Positions 26,398 to 35,265 are shown, counted from the first letter of the stretch. The stretch is 64,000 nt of DNA from CAZJLP01 sp964546955 (GCA_964546955.1 CAZJLP010000016.1:1-64000); one strand, 5' to 3'. Notes: generated by a model from the sequence alone, not told the origin. Translations and numbers: made by a program.

Positions 26398-27399
26398 ATG
26401 CCTGCGCGCGTTTTGATCGTCGGGCAGGGACTCGCCGGGACGTTTTTGGCCTGGGAGTTCTCCCGCGCGGGAATCCCCTTCGATATCGCAGACCGTGGCC
26501 ATGCGACCGCCGCGTCCCGCATCGGAACAGGTATGGTGAATCCGATTACCGGCCAGCGGTTGGTGAAAAGCTGGCGCATCGAGAGCTGGCAAACCGAGGC
26601 GCTTCCCCGGTACCGCGCAATCGAAGAGGCCTTGAGCACAAAACTGGTGCGGCCGATGCGAGTGCGCCGTTTTTTCCGCGACGAGCGCGAACGTTTGGTG
26701 TTCGAACAAAAGCGGGAACGAGGCGACCTCGCGCCGTTCTTGGTGGACGCCGACGAGGACGGACTATGGATCGGCGGGGCCGCTCACGTCGACCTTCCGG
26801 CGCTGCTCGCCGGCTCTCGGGAGTGGCTGCGGGAAAAGGGACGTCTCGTGGAAGACGAGATTTCCCCGGATCAGATGGAGGGCGACTACAGCCTGGCGAT
26901 CTTCTGCACCGGAGCCGGGATATGCGAACACCTTCCCCACGTCGCGCAGTCCCGGCTCGCACCGGCGAAAGGTCAGGTGCTGCGGCTTCGCCCGGAGGGC
27001 TCCACTGGGTGGACGCACGATCGCGATCTCGTGCTCAATCGCGGCCATTGGGCGCTGCCGTTCGACGATGGCACAGTCAAGGTGGGTGCGACTTTCGAGC
27101 GTGAATTCGACTCGGTCGAGCCGACGGCGGCGGCACGGCGTGAGCTCGAAGCGAGCGCCGCCGCTTTGATCGGCGCTCCTTTTTCAGTGTTGTCGCACGA
27201 AGCCGGGGTCCGCCTGACGACGGCGGACCGGCGTCCCATCCTCGGACGATTGCCAGGGAATCCGGCGCTCGGCGTGTTTAATGGCTTCGGTTCTAAAGGC
27301 GCACTGCTCGTGCCCTGTTTTGCCTCTCATTGGGTGAAGCATCTCCGGGATGGCGCAGGCTTCGACCCCGAAGTCGATGTCGCTCGGTTTCTGAAATAG
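26398..27399 (+). CDS. FAD-dependent amino-acid oxidase-family protein
   Basis: 333 aa. The N-terminal dinucleotide-binding motif VLIVGQGLAGTFLAWEFSRAG (Gly8, Gly10, Gly13) is followed by GMVNPITGQRLVKSW, and a C-terminal VRLTTADRRPILGRLPGNPALGVFNGFGSKGALL, as in DAO/ThiO-like and MnmC-like oxidoreductases. It oxidises an amine or amino acid by inference; the substrate is unknown. Its start lies 41 bp after ppgK on the same strand, so it may share the transcript. The frame is open upstream to 26365 with no better start. Confidence 0.8.
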   Translation: MPARVLIVGQGLAGTFLAWEFSRAGIPFDIADRGHATAASRIGTGMVNPITGQRLVKSWRIESWQTEALPRYRAIEEALSTKLVRPMRVRRFFRDERERLVFEQKRERGDLAPFLVDADEDGLWIGGAAHVDLPALLAGSREWLREKGRLVEDEISPDQMEGDYSLAIFCTGAGICEHLPHVAQSRLAPAKGQVLRLRPEGSTGWTHDRDLVLNRGHWALPFDDGTVKVGATFEREFDSVEPTAAARRELEASAAALIGAPFSVLSHEAGVRLTTADRRPILGRLPGNPALGVFNGFGSKGALLVPCFASHWVKHLRDGAGFDPEVDVARFLK

Positions 27400-27699
27400 C
27401 GATGAGCGTGTCCGATTCGAGACAACGAATTCTCGAAATTTGACACAACCAGAGAGCCCGTCGTTGGCGGGAGATATCGGGAATTGGGTAGATGGGCGTT
27501 TTCGCTACGGAGTCGGTGCGCCGCGTTGTCTGCCCGAAGTTCGGAGCAACCGTGCCGACGGATTGGCCAGAGGCATCGCCCTACCTCCAAACCGCTCAAG
27601 GCTGCGGCTGTCGCGGAGAGTCCTTTCCGCTCTCGAGGCTCTGCCAGTTCGTTATGCGCTTGTCTGCTGGCGGGATTGGGGCGAAGAACGCTCGCTCCC
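27400..27699. other. Upstream region of the LytS/LytTR operon
   Basis: 300 bp. A frame continuous with the kinase runs through it from 27484, but its translation is Arg/Ser/Ala-rich and ends at the natural membrane start MYSRLGKW. At 27418-27437 TTCGAGA faces TCTCGAA (7-bp inverted repeat), and a TTGACA at about 27441 is a possible -35 box without a clear -10. Confidence 0.45.
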
Positions 27700-28782
27700 A
27701 TGTACAGTCGACTCGGCAAATGGCTCCTCCTTCTGGGATTCTGGGCGTTTGTCGGTTTTGTGCTTTCGCTCGAGAACTATTTCAATATCCGGGTGCTGGC
27801 GCCCGAAGTAAACTTCTCTCAGGTCGTTGTACCCCAATATATCAGGGCCATCTACTGGGCGTTGCTCTCGCCGCTGGTCCTTGTGCTGCGCATGCGTGTT
27901 CCGCTCAGCCGCGGCCGCTGGGTCGGAGGAATCGCGTTCCACGCCGCGGTCAGCTTTCTCGTCATGGCTGTCTTCTACCTCGGCCGCATGAGTTTTGTCA
28001 TGGCTGACATGATGAAAGCAGGCGAGTCGCTCCACGATTTCTGGACGGTGGCGCGCCGGGGTTTCTTCGGCCGCAATCTCATCGATATGGCGTTCTATTG
28101 GGGTGTGATCGCTTATGGCTACGGCACCGCCCTGCAGCAGCGCGTGAAGAACGAGGAACTCAAGGCGGCCCAATTGGAGTCGCGCGTCATCGAATCCGAA
28201 CTGCATGCGCTCAAGCAGCAGCTTCATCCTCACTTTCTGTTCAATACGATGAACACCATCGCCGTCCTCGTGCGGGAGAGGAAAAACGATGAAGCCGTGC
28301 ATCTTCTGGCCCGCTTGAGCTCGCTGCTGCGGATGTCGCTGGAGAGCACCCGTGTCCACGAGGTGACGCTGCGGCAGGAAATGGAGTTCCTCGAACAATA
28401 CCTCGAAATCCAAAAAGCACGCTTTCTCGATCGGCTGACGGTCAAGACCGACGTTTCGTCCGACGCCCTCGACGCGCGGGTTCCCAATTTGCTCCTCCAG
28501 CCGCTGGTCGAGAACGCCATCCTGCACGGGATCGCCCCGAAAAACTCTCCCGGGACGGTCGAGGTCCGCGCGCGAGTGTCGGACGGGCGGCTGTACATCG
28601 AGGTGTGCGACGACGGCGCGGGTATCTCGCCCGCGCGCGATCCGGCAAGGAAAGTGGGTATTGGGCTATCAAATACGCGAGAACGAATCGAAAAAATTTA
28701 TGGCGAAAGCGCCGCGCTTGTGCTGAAAAGTGAGCCTGGACGGGGAACCTCCGTTCGCATTGTTTTGCCCTGTCGGACATGA
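27700..28782 (+). CDS. LytS-type sensor histidine kinase
   Basis: 360 aa from ATG 27700. Four hydrophobic helices (about 5-25, 43-63, 70-95, 125-145) form the membrane sensor, then a coiled coil and the His_kinase domain with LKQQLHPHFLFNTMN (phospho-His about 178) and the HATPase boxes PLVENAILHGI, CDDGAGI and GIGLSNTRERI. It phosphorylates the LytTR regulator encoded next; the two genes overlap by 4 bp (ATGA). The stimulus cannot be inferred. Confidence 0.92.
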   Translation: MYSRLGKWLLLLGFWAFVGFVLSLENYFNIRVLAPEVNFSQVVVPQYIRAIYWALLSPLVLVLRMRVPLSRGRWVGGIAFHAAVSFLVMAVFYLGRMSFVMADMMKAGESLHDFWTVARRGFFGRNLIDMAFYWGVIAYGYGTALQQRVKNEELKAAQLESRVIESELHALKQQLHPHFLFNTMNTIAVLVRERKNDEAVHLLARLSSLLRMSLESTRVHEVTLRQEMEFLEQYLEIQKARFLDRLTVKTDVSSDALDARVPNLLLQPLVENAILHGIAPKNSPGTVEVRARVSDGRLYIEVCDDGAGISPARDPARKVGIGLSNTRERIEKIYGESAALVLKSEPGRGTSVRIVLPCRT

Positions 28783-29600
28783 CCACGCCCCTTCATCCGG
28801 TTACGACCGCCGCATTGCGGATCCTGATCGTTGACGACGAGCCCACCGCCCGGCGCGGCGTCCGTTTGCTCCTGGAAAAAGAAGAAGACGTCTTGATCGC
28901 GGGTGAGGCCGGCAACGGAGAAGAGGCCGTGGAGCTGATCGCCAAGCTGAAACCCGACCTGGTGTTCCTGGATGTCCAAATGCCCGCCCCGGACGGTTTT
29001 CAGATCATTCAAAGAGTCGGAGTGGACGCGATGCCGGCCGTCATCTTCATCACCGCCTATGACGAGTATGCGCTGCGGGCGTTCGAGGTGAATGCGGTCG
29101 ACTACCTGCTCAAGCCCTATGAAGACGACCGTTTTAGCGCCGCGCTGCGCCGCGCTCGCAACGCGGTGCAGCAGAAACGGCGCTCGTTGGCCGACGACCG
29201 GCTGTCGCGCCTGCTCGCTTTTCTCGAGACAACGCCGGTGGGAAGTCCGGACGGGAAAGAAGCGTTGCCCGATCGAATTCTCGTCAAATCTTCGGGGGAA
29301 ATCTTTTTTTTGAAGACGGAGGAGATCGACTGGATCGAAGCCGAAGGCGATTACATGGTCTTTCACGTCGGCGGAAAAACTCACCTGTTGAGAGAAACGA
29401 TGGCGCGGCTGGAAGCTCGTCTCGATCCCAAACGATTCGTCCGGATCCACCGGTCGACCATCGTGAACATCGACCGCGTGCGAAAATTGAGCCCTGCCTT
29501 TATCGGCGAGTACGCCGTGATCCTTCAGGACGGCACCAAGCTGCGTCTCAGCCGCGGTTATCAAGACCGCCTGCAGGCATTGCTGAAAAGCGCGTTGTGA
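28779..29600 (+). CDS. LytTR-family response regulator
   Basis: 273 aa. Receiver domain about 13-130 with IVDDEP, phospho-Asp65 (LVFLDVQMPAPDG), FITAYDEYALRAF and Lys in YLLKPYED. A LytTR DNA-binding domain follows at about 165-270 (RILVKSSGEIFFLKTEEIDWIEAEGDYMVFHVGG, FVRIHRSTIVNIDRVRKL). It binds paired direct repeats upstream of target promoters in this family. Translationally coupled to the LytS-type kinase. Confidence 0.93.
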   Translation: MTTPLHPVTTAALRILIVDDEPTARRGVRLLLEKEEDVLIAGEAGNGEEAVELIAKLKPDLVFLDVQMPAPDGFQIIQRVGVDAMPAVIFITAYDEYALRAFEVNAVDYLLKPYEDDRFSAALRRARNAVQQKRRSLADDRLSRLLAFLETTPVGSPDGKEALPDRILVKSSGEIFFLKTEEIDWIEAEGDYMVFHVGGKTHLLRETMARLEARLDPKRFVRIHRSTIVNIDRVRKLSPAFIGEYAVILQDGTKLRLSRGYQDRLQALLKSAL

Positions 29601-29721
29601 CACCACCGATCACGCCGAGGTAAACGACCTGGCTTCCGTCCGTCGCTGGCGTGTAAAGACCCCGACTGCCCACCGAGCGGGTGTTCAGCCGTTCCGTCCT
29701 ACTTTGGGCGGATCGTGCTCC

Positions 29722-29737
29722 GTCCCAACGTTGGGAC
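29722..29737. promoter_or_regulatory. Perfect 16-bp palindrome
   Basis: GTCCCAACGTTGGGAC, a perfect palindrome with no loop, in the 292-bp gap between the LytTR gene and the next lipoprotein gene. Its form fits a dimeric-protein operator better than a terminator, as no T-tract follows. Confidence 0.35.
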
Positions 29738-29892
29738 TGCCGTATTCGGTAATGGCACGCAGTTTCCCCGAAAAACGGCTACCGGTTCTTGTTCGACTGC
29801 GATTCGGCGCGACCGAAGGCCTGATTGTCGCAGCCACGCACGGCTTCACCGCAAACTGAACGCCGGGGAATCGCTCCTGCAATGAAGGGCTC

Positions 29893-30624
29893 ATGTGTGC
29901 CCGCCTCTGTCAATTGAGCGCCCTTCTAATGTTTACTTTTTGCGTGGCCTGCGGATCGCTTCCCGCGGCGCGGCGTGCGCAAGCTATGCTGGGCGCGGAG
30001 ACCTGGTCAGAGGTGGTGAAGATCGAAAACACGTTGCCGGGTGCCGTGTACTCGAAGACAGTCTATGCGCTCATCTTCGAATTGGAGGGCATTCTCTGGT
30101 TCTATACGGCAGCAGAGGGAACGCAGAGCCTTTCGCTCTATCGTCATCGCACCGCGCAGGACAAAGGCGAACTGGCGATGTTGCTGCGCGAGATTGACCG
30201 GGGTTTCGCGCGCTACGAAACGATCTCCAGAAATGAGGAGGCCGCAGGCTTTCCCGGGGGCGGTGCTCCGGAGGTTCTCCCCAACGGCTGTTTTATCGAA
30301 AGTGTCGTCCTAGCCCGGTCGCTCGCTGTGCGCCGGGGGATCACCGACGCGCGTCTCTTGATGTACTACTCGCCTAGCCGAGTCAGCGGACATTGCGTCC
30401 TTGCTTTCCAATCCGCTGAAGGGATTTTTGTCGTCGACCCGACCGGCGGTCCAAAGCCGGTACGGGCGGCACGCAAATGGCCGTCCGACCTGGCGGAGCT
30501 TGTCCGCTCGACCACCGGATTGAAATCGCTCGCGGCAGTGAGGAGTCTCCCCCTTCAGCCTGCAGTCCGGTCTTCCGTATTCGCGGCAGCCACGGAATCT
30601 CAGACGGGCGACACGAAAGGGTAG
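29893..30624 (+). CDS. Putative lipoprotein with transglutaminase-like Cys-His-Asp triad
   Basis: 243 aa. N-terminus MCARLCQLSALLMFTFCVACGS gives a signal peptide with a possible lipobox at Cys20 (residue -3 is Cys, which is atypical). I recognise no family at once, but Cys133 (PNGCFIESVVLARSLAVRRGI), His167 (RVSGHCVLAFQS) and Asp182 (IFVVDPTGG) have the order, spacing (34 and 15 residues) and local context of the transglutaminase-like cysteine-protease core. If so, it would be an exported cysteine peptidase or amidase. This is inference from motif spacing. Single gene between the LytTR pair and pcm. Confidence 0.6.
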   Translation: MCARLCQLSALLMFTFCVACGSLPAARRAQAMLGAETWSEVVKIENTLPGAVYSKTVYALIFELEGILWFYTAAEGTQSLSLYRHRTAQDKGELAMLLREIDRGFARYETISRNEEAAGFPGGGAPEVLPNGCFIESVVLARSLAVRRGITDARLLMYYSPSRVSGHCVLAFQSAEGIFVVDPTGGPKPVRAARKWPSDLAELVRSTTGLKSLAAVRSLPLQPAVRSSVFAAATESQTGDTKG

Positions 30625-30998
30625 GATATACGGTACCCTTCTGTGGCAGTGCACGCGGACAGGAGTTTACCGCAGCGATGTTATCTGGAGGGCCTCGGGC
30701 CCTCAGGCCGAGGGTTCTTTCGCCCAGATCGGGCGGCAATGGGAGGCTCACCGATTCAGATGTAACCGCTTGCCAATCTTAGGGTCCCTCGTGTGCGGCG
30801 GTTCGATTTCGTCGCGAAAAAGGGTCCGTTCGTCGCAAACCCGTTTTCACACGCCCTGTCTGTGCTCAAAAAGAGCCTGTTCGTAGTTATTCAGTTGTGT
30901 TTGTGGAGGGGCCGTTGTGGGCCCCTCCGCTTTTTTTTTAGGGTTCGAGATTGTGCCGGGAAGATTGGCGAGGCGGTCGCACGCGTTTACTGTAATGC
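30625..30998. other. Gene-free stretch holding a terminator and possible small RNA
   Basis: No coding frame of note. A CCTCGG/CCGAGG hairpin lies near 30694-30712 and a strong terminator at 30905-30939, about 280 bp after the lipoprotein gene and 60 bp before pcm. The space between may encode a small RNA or a leader. Confidence 0.45.
30905..30939 (+). terminator. Strong intrinsic terminator
   Basis: GGAGGGGCC (30905-30913) pairs perfectly with GGCCCCTCC (30920-30928), followed by GC and nine T residues. Confidence 0.9.
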
Positions 30999-31706
30999 GT
31001 GCATTTTCCGTGGATGAAGCGGCGGCGCCCATCGGTAGACAATGAGGCGATTGCGAGCGAGGCCGAGGAGGCGCGCTGGAGCGAGAAACGTGCTCGAATG
31101 GTGCAGGATCAATTGGTGCGGCGCGGAATTGCCGATCGACACGTGCTCGCCGCAATGGCGGCGGTGCCTCGCCACCAGTTCGTGCCCCCTGCGTACCGGA
31201 CTGAGGCGTACGCGGACTATCCGATTCCAATTGGGAGCGGACAGACCATTTCGCAGCCGTACATCGTAGCGCTCTGCGCGGAGATCGCGCGGATAGAGCC
31301 GGGTTCCCGCGTCCTCGAAATTGGCACCGGCTGCGGCTACCAGTGTGCGGTGCTGGCGGAATTGGGCGCGGAGGTCTTCACGCTGGAAATTCTTCCGGAG
31401 CTCGCGCTCGGCGCGCAGGGGCTGCTTTCGCGGCTTGGTTACGCGAACGTCAAAACAGGCGTCGCTGATGGATTCGGCGGCTGGCCAGAGTACGCGCCGT
31501 ATGACGCGATCATCGTTGCGGCAGCGCCCGAGAAAGTGCCGGAGCCGCTTTCGGGGCAATTGAAGGACGGGGGCAGGCTCGTGATTCCGGTGGGACGGGA
31601 AGTGCAGCATCTCCTCGTGGTCACGCGCGAGGGCGATGGCGTGCGAACCCAGACGGTATTGGCGGTGCGCTTTGTACCCATGACAGGGCACGCGGAGGGA
31701 GGCTGA
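30999..31706 (+). CDS. pcm: Protein-L-isoaspartate O-methyltransferase
   Basis: 235 aa from GTG 30999; an ATG at 31014 (230 aa) is equally possible, and neither has a clear ribosome site. SAM-dependent repair of isoaspartyl residues. Visible family blocks: MVQDQLVRRGIADRHVLAAMAAVPRHQFVP, YPIPIGSGQTISQPYIVALC (substrate loop), motif I VLEIGTGCGYQCAVLAEL, and DAIIVAAAPEKVPEPLSGQLKDGGRLVIPVG. Cytoplasmic. It lies directly after a strong terminator, so it must have its own promoter within about 60 bp. Confidence 0.93.
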   Translation: MHFPWMKRRRPSVDNEAIASEAEEARWSEKRARMVQDQLVRRGIADRHVLAAMAAVPRHQFVPPAYRTEAYADYPIPIGSGQTISQPYIVALCAEIARIEPGSRVLEIGTGCGYQCAVLAELGAEVFTLEILPELALGAQGLLSRLGYANVKTGVADGFGGWPEYAPYDAIIVAAAPEKVPEPLSGQLKDGGRLVIPVGREVQHLLVVTREGDGVRTQTVLAVRFVPMTGHAEGG

Positions 31707-31742
31707 GGAAACCTCTGTCGACGTTTGTTCGCCGAGTCTGTT

Positions 31743-32147
31743 TCAGGGACGCCAGGACGAGGACAATGTAGTCCGCGAAGGTTCGGCGCCCGCCCGATTG
31801 TCCGTCCACTGAGTGATGCCGAACGCGGCCAGCGCCCCAGCGCCGAGAAGAAGCGTGCACAGCGCTGCGACTTTGAAGCTGGACGGGCAAAAGGCCCAAA
31901 CTCGACGGAGTCCATGCTCTTCGCGCAGCTCCAGGAATTTCTCCATCTGTTCGCGCTTTAAGCGGGGCCCCTCCACAAAAAGGAGGCATTCGATCCGGTC
32001 CCAATTCACCACGACGCCGTCGGCCAAGTGAAGTTCGATTCGTCGAGCCGGCGTGTAGGGAAATTTCAATACCCGGGGCTGGCCGTAGCCCGCCCGCTCA
32101 AGGTCGAGCGCCAAATGTGAGAGATCGTCGTCAAATGGAATACTCAT
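31743..32147 (-). CDS. Small membrane-anchored protein of unknown function
   Basis: 134 aa from ATG 32147 (frame open to 32171). The N-terminal 85 residues are soluble and mixed alpha/beta (LALDLERAGYGQPRVLKF, RRIELHLADGVVVNWDRIECLLFV, REQMEKFLELREEHGLRRVWAF), followed by a TM helix (VAALCTLLLGAGALAAFGI) and a short Ser/Thr-rich tail. I recognise no family. It converges with pcm. Confidence 0.55.
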   Translation of the reverse strand: MSIPFDDDLSHLALDLERAGYGQPRVLKFPYTPARRIELHLADGVVVNWDRIECLLFVEGPRLKREQMEKFLELREEHGLRRVWAFCPSSFKVAALCTLLLGAGALAAFGITQWTDNRAGAEPSRTTLSSSWRP

Positions 32148-32655
32148 GGTGTCGCGTGCTTGCGGAGTCATCGAGTGCCCTGCTGATCCGCCAAACCCTT
32201 ATGGATCGGCGCCAATAAAGTGAGGCAGAGGAAGCGAGCAGCGACCAGCCGCCGCCGCGCACGGACGGCGGTTTGTAGGATCAGGAGAATCACTGCGTAA
32301 TCAGTAGGGAAATTCCCTAAACGTGCCTCGTTCCCTCTCGAACAATCCTTGAAAACATGAAGGCCGCCCCGATAGGGGCGGCCCGCATGACCTAACACCA
32401 AGCAAACCGTAAGAACTACAAACAAGTATCGTTCCAACCAGGAACGATGCTGACTACACGGTGATAGACGGGGCTTTTCCGAAATTGCTCAAAAAAACCC
32501 CAACTTTTTTAAAAGCGCTCATTTCTTTCTTAAGCTGGTATTTAGTAACACTTAGCGTTTATGAAACAATTGCTAAGAATCGCGGCGTCCAACTTTCGCG
32601 ATTGCGGCACGTCGCGATGGAATGCCCGCGGTTCCGGCTTGCGGTCGTTCGCCGG
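32148..32655. other. Gene-free stretch with an AT-rich island
   Basis: A minus-strand frame (32168-32437) runs through the hairpin below and is not convincing. From about 32470 to 32580 the sequence is strikingly AT-rich (A and T runs of 5-7) compared with flanks. No gene seen. Confidence 0.5.
32362..32383 (-). terminator. Perfect hairpin, probable terminator on the minus strand
   Basis: GGCCGCCCC and GGGGCGGCC around GATA. Read on the minus strand it is followed by a T-rich TTCATGTTTTC, so it may end kamA transcripts or isolate the next minus-strand gene. Confidence 0.6.
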
Positions 32656-33840
32656 TTAAGTTTTCGCGGCAGGATGCGCGCCCTGTGCCGCAGGAGAGAC
32701 CAGCGGTGTAGCGGTAAGTGGATACCGATACTGGCGCCCTTCGTAGTTTCGGAAAACCACTTCCTGATCCGTGATGCGTTCGACGTAATCCGGATTGATG
32801 GGCACCTTTCCGCCGCCGCCCGGCGCGTCGATCACGTACTGCGGGACGGCATAGCCGGTGGTATGCCCGCGCAGAGCGCGCACAATTTCGATTCCCTTTC
32901 TCACGTCCACCTTGAAATGCGACCCGCCCGTGATGAGGTCCATCTGGTAGATGTAGTAGGGGCGGACGCGCATGCGCAGCAAGCGATGGACGAGCGCCTT
33001 CATCACGTCCGCGTCATCATTCACGCCCCGGAGCAACACCGATTGGTTGCCCAACGGCACCCCGGCAAACGAAAGGCGCTCGCAGGCATCCCGCAGCTCG
33101 GCTGTGCATTCCTTCGGGTGATTTACGTGGATGCTCATCCAGATGGGCCCGTACTTCTTGAAGATCTCGCAAAGGGCTGGTGTGATGCGCTGCGGCAGGA
33201 ACACCGGTATACGGGAGCCGATGCGAATGAACTCGACGTGTTTGATCGCTCGCAGGCGGCTCAGGAGATGCTCCAATTTCTTGTCCGAAAGGAGCAGCGG
33301 GTCGCCACCCGAAAGCAGCACGTCGCGAATCTCGGGATGCGCTTCGATGTACCGCAGGCCCTGTTCGTACTCCGGGTGAAAGTTGTAGTCCTGTGCGTTG
33401 CTCACTAACCGGCTGCGCGTGCAATACCGACAGTAGGAAGCGCAGCGGTCCGTGACGAGGAAAAGGACGCGATCCGGATAACGGTGAACCAGACCTTCGA
33501 CCGGCGAATGCTCATCTTCGCCCAGCGAATCCAGCTGCTCCTCTGCCGTGACCAGCATCTCGCCCTCCCGCGGGATGAGCTGCAGCCGGAGGGGACAGTT
33601 CGGATCCTCGCGATCGATCAGGTTGAAGAAATAAGGGGTGATCGCCATCGCCAGTTTCGACCCCGCAAACGCGATGCCACGCCGCTCGTCGGGAGTCAGC
33701 GTCATGTAGCGTTCCAATTGATCGAGGGTCGTGATGCGGTTCTTCAGCTGCCACGTCCAATCCTTCCAATCCGTTTCGGGAACGTGCTGCCAAAGGCCCT
33801 GCCCCTCGAACCAAGCAGTGCGGTCTTCGGTGTACGGCAT
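32656..33840 (-). CDS. kamA: KamA-family radical SAM lysine 2,3-aminomutase
   Basis: 394 aa from ATG 33840. Radical SAM cluster Cys133-x3-Cys137-x2-Cys140 (TDRCASYCRYCTRSRL), SGGDPLLLSD, and the PLP-binding lysine motif in IDAPGGGGKVPINP, all features of lysine 2,3-aminomutase. It interconverts L-alpha-lysine and L-beta-lysine with SAM, a 4Fe-4S cluster and PLP. EpmB-like proteins that modify EF-P are the main alternative, but they are shorter and no efp or epmA gene is in the window. The frame is open to 33993; that extension is unlike the family. Confidence 0.88.
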   Translation of the reverse strand: MPYTEDRTAWFEGQGLWQHVPETDWKDWTWQLKNRITTLDQLERYMTLTPDERRGIAFAGSKLAMAITPYFFNLIDREDPNCPLRLQLIPREGEMLVTAEEQLDSLGEDEHSPVEGLVHRYPDRVLFLVTDRCASYCRYCTRSRLVSNAQDYNFHPEYEQGLRYIEAHPEIRDVLLSGGDPLLLSDKKLEHLLSRLRAIKHVEFIRIGSRIPVFLPQRITPALCEIFKKYGPIWMSIHVNHPKECTAELRDACERLSFAGVPLGNQSVLLRGVNDDADVMKALVHRLLRMRVRPYYIYQMDLITGGSHFKVDVRKGIEIVRALRGHTTGYAVPQYVIDAPGGGGKVPINPDYVERITDQEVVFRNYEGRQYRYPLTATPLVSPAAQGAHPAAKT

Positions 33841-34015
33841 AATTAAGCGGGAGGAAATTAGGCGGCTAACTAATTCTGTCAAATCTGGGCGCGAAAGTAG
33901 CGCATAGAAGACGGACGGAGAGGCAGCGTGCCGCGGATCGAGGTCCGGTTCCACCCGGGCTACCCAAGCGGGCGTCGGCTTGCGACGCCCCACATCCCAA
34001 AGCGAAGGTATTCTC

Positions 34016-34044
34016 CTCGCTACTCACACCCGGCTACTTGCTAC
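34016..34044. repeat. Family D repeat between kamA and carA
   Basis: CTCGCTACTC and GGCTACTTGCTAC units spaced by ACACCC, related to the GAGTAGC units at 19.0 and 37.6 kb. It lies 55 bp before the carA start. Confidence 0.45.
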
Positions 34045-34098
34045 TTTTTCCACATTCCCCTTGGCAGACCGTGCCGGAGGGTTTTTCGTTTGGCTTTA

Positions 34099-35265
34099 AT
34101 GTCCACACCCAAGCCAGGAGTTCTCGCGCTCGAAGACGGTTCTGTGTTCCGCGGCGTCGCGTTCGGTGCCGACGCTACGATCGCGGGCGAGTGCGTCTTC
34201 AACACCTCCATGACGGGCTACCAGGAGATCCTGACCGATCCTTCGTATTTCGGCCAGATTGTGACGATGACCGCCGTGCAAATCGGCAATTATGGGGTGA
34301 ACAATGAGGACACCGAGGCCGCAACGCCCAAGTGTTCGGGTTTTGTGGTCCGCGAACTTTCGCCGGTCGTGAGCAACTGGCGCAGCACGCTCTCCCTGCA
34401 CGATTACCTCAAAAAGCACGGTATTCCGGGGCTCAGTGAAATCGATACCCGCGCATTGACCAAGAAACTGCGGGTGACGGGTGCGATGAAAGCCTGCTTG
34501 AGCACCCTTCCCATCTCGGACGACGAAGCGGTCAAGCGGGCTCGGGAGTGGCAGGACATGGCGGGGGCTGACTACGTGAAGGATGTTTCCAGCAAAGTGC
34601 CCTACCTTTGGAATCCGGCGGACCCGACCAATCAGCCTTATTTTCCCGTCGGAACGACGATGAATGCCCCGGGCATCCCGCCGAAACATTTCCGCGTGGC
34701 CGCCTATGATTTTGGCGCCAAACACTCCATTTTCCGGAAACTGATTCGGCACGGCTTCGATGTCCAGGTGATGCCCGCCACCGCGACGGCCGAGCAGGTT
34801 CGCGAGCTCAAGCCGGACGCAGTCTTCCTTTCGAATGGGCCGGGCGATCCCGCCGCGCTCCCTTACATCCATAAGACCGTCACCTCACTCCTGCCCGAGT
34901 ACCCCATTTTTGGTATCTGCTTGGGACATCAAATGGTTACTCACGCGTTGGGCGGCTCGACGTTCAAACTGAAGTTTGGTCATCGCGGCGGAAATCAACC
35001 GGTCAAGAACCTCGAAACCGGACGCGTATCGATCACCGCCCAGAATCACGGTTTCGCCACCGATCCGAAGTCGCTCGAAAAAAGCGGTGCAAAAGTGACC
35101 GAGATCAATCTGAACGATGGCACCGTCGAGGGGCTGCGCCACGAGGAACTCCCCGTTTTCAGCGTTCAATATCACCCGGAAGCGGCTCCCGGTCCGAATG
35201 ACGCAGATCCGCTTTTCGTCGATTTCTACAAGATGGTCGAGGCCCGCAAAGCGGGGAAGATCTGA
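34099..35265 (+). CDS. carA: Carbamoyl-phosphate synthase small subunit
   Basis: 388 aa from ATG 34099. The N-terminal CPSase small-chain domain (GVLALEDGSVFRGVAFGAD, FNTSMTGYQEILTDPSYFGQIV) is followed by a class-I glutamine amidotransferase with nucleophile Cys in FGICLGHQMVTHALGG and His-Glu in VQYHPEAAPGPND. It supplies ammonia from glutamine to CarB for pyrimidine and arginine synthesis. carB is not in the window. The longer frame to 33928 runs through intergenic repeats and is not used. Confidence 0.96.
   Translation: MSTPKPGVLALEDGSVFRGVAFGADATIAGECVFNTSMTGYQEILTDPSYFGQIVTMTAVQIGNYGVNNEDTEAATPKCSGFVVRELSPVVSNWRSTLSLHDYLKKHGIPGLSEIDTRALTKKLRVTGAMKACLSTLPISDDEAVKRAREWQDMAGADYVKDVSSKVPYLWNPADPTNQPYFPVGTTMNAPGIPPKHFRVAAYDFGAKHSIFRKLIRHGFDVQVMPATATAEQVRELKPDAVFLSNGPGDPAALPYIHKTVTSLLPEYPIFGICLGHQMVTHALGGSTFKLKFGHRGGNQPVKNLETGRVSITAQNHGFATDPKSLEKSGAKVTEINLNDGTVEGLRHEELPVFSVQYHPEAAPGPNDADPLFVDFYKMVEARKAGKI

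Noticed and set aside
29685..29894. 69-codon minus-strand frame between LytTR and lipoprotein genes
   Set aside because: It spans a perfect palindrome and has no coding-like composition or start site.
30800..30825. GGTTCGATTTC suggesting a tRNA T-arm
   Set aside because: No matching acceptor, anticodon or D-arm could be built around it.
32168..32437. 89-codon minus-strand frame with a hydrophobic N-terminus
   Set aside because: It runs through a perfect terminator-like hairpin and has no support beyond a short hydrophobic start.
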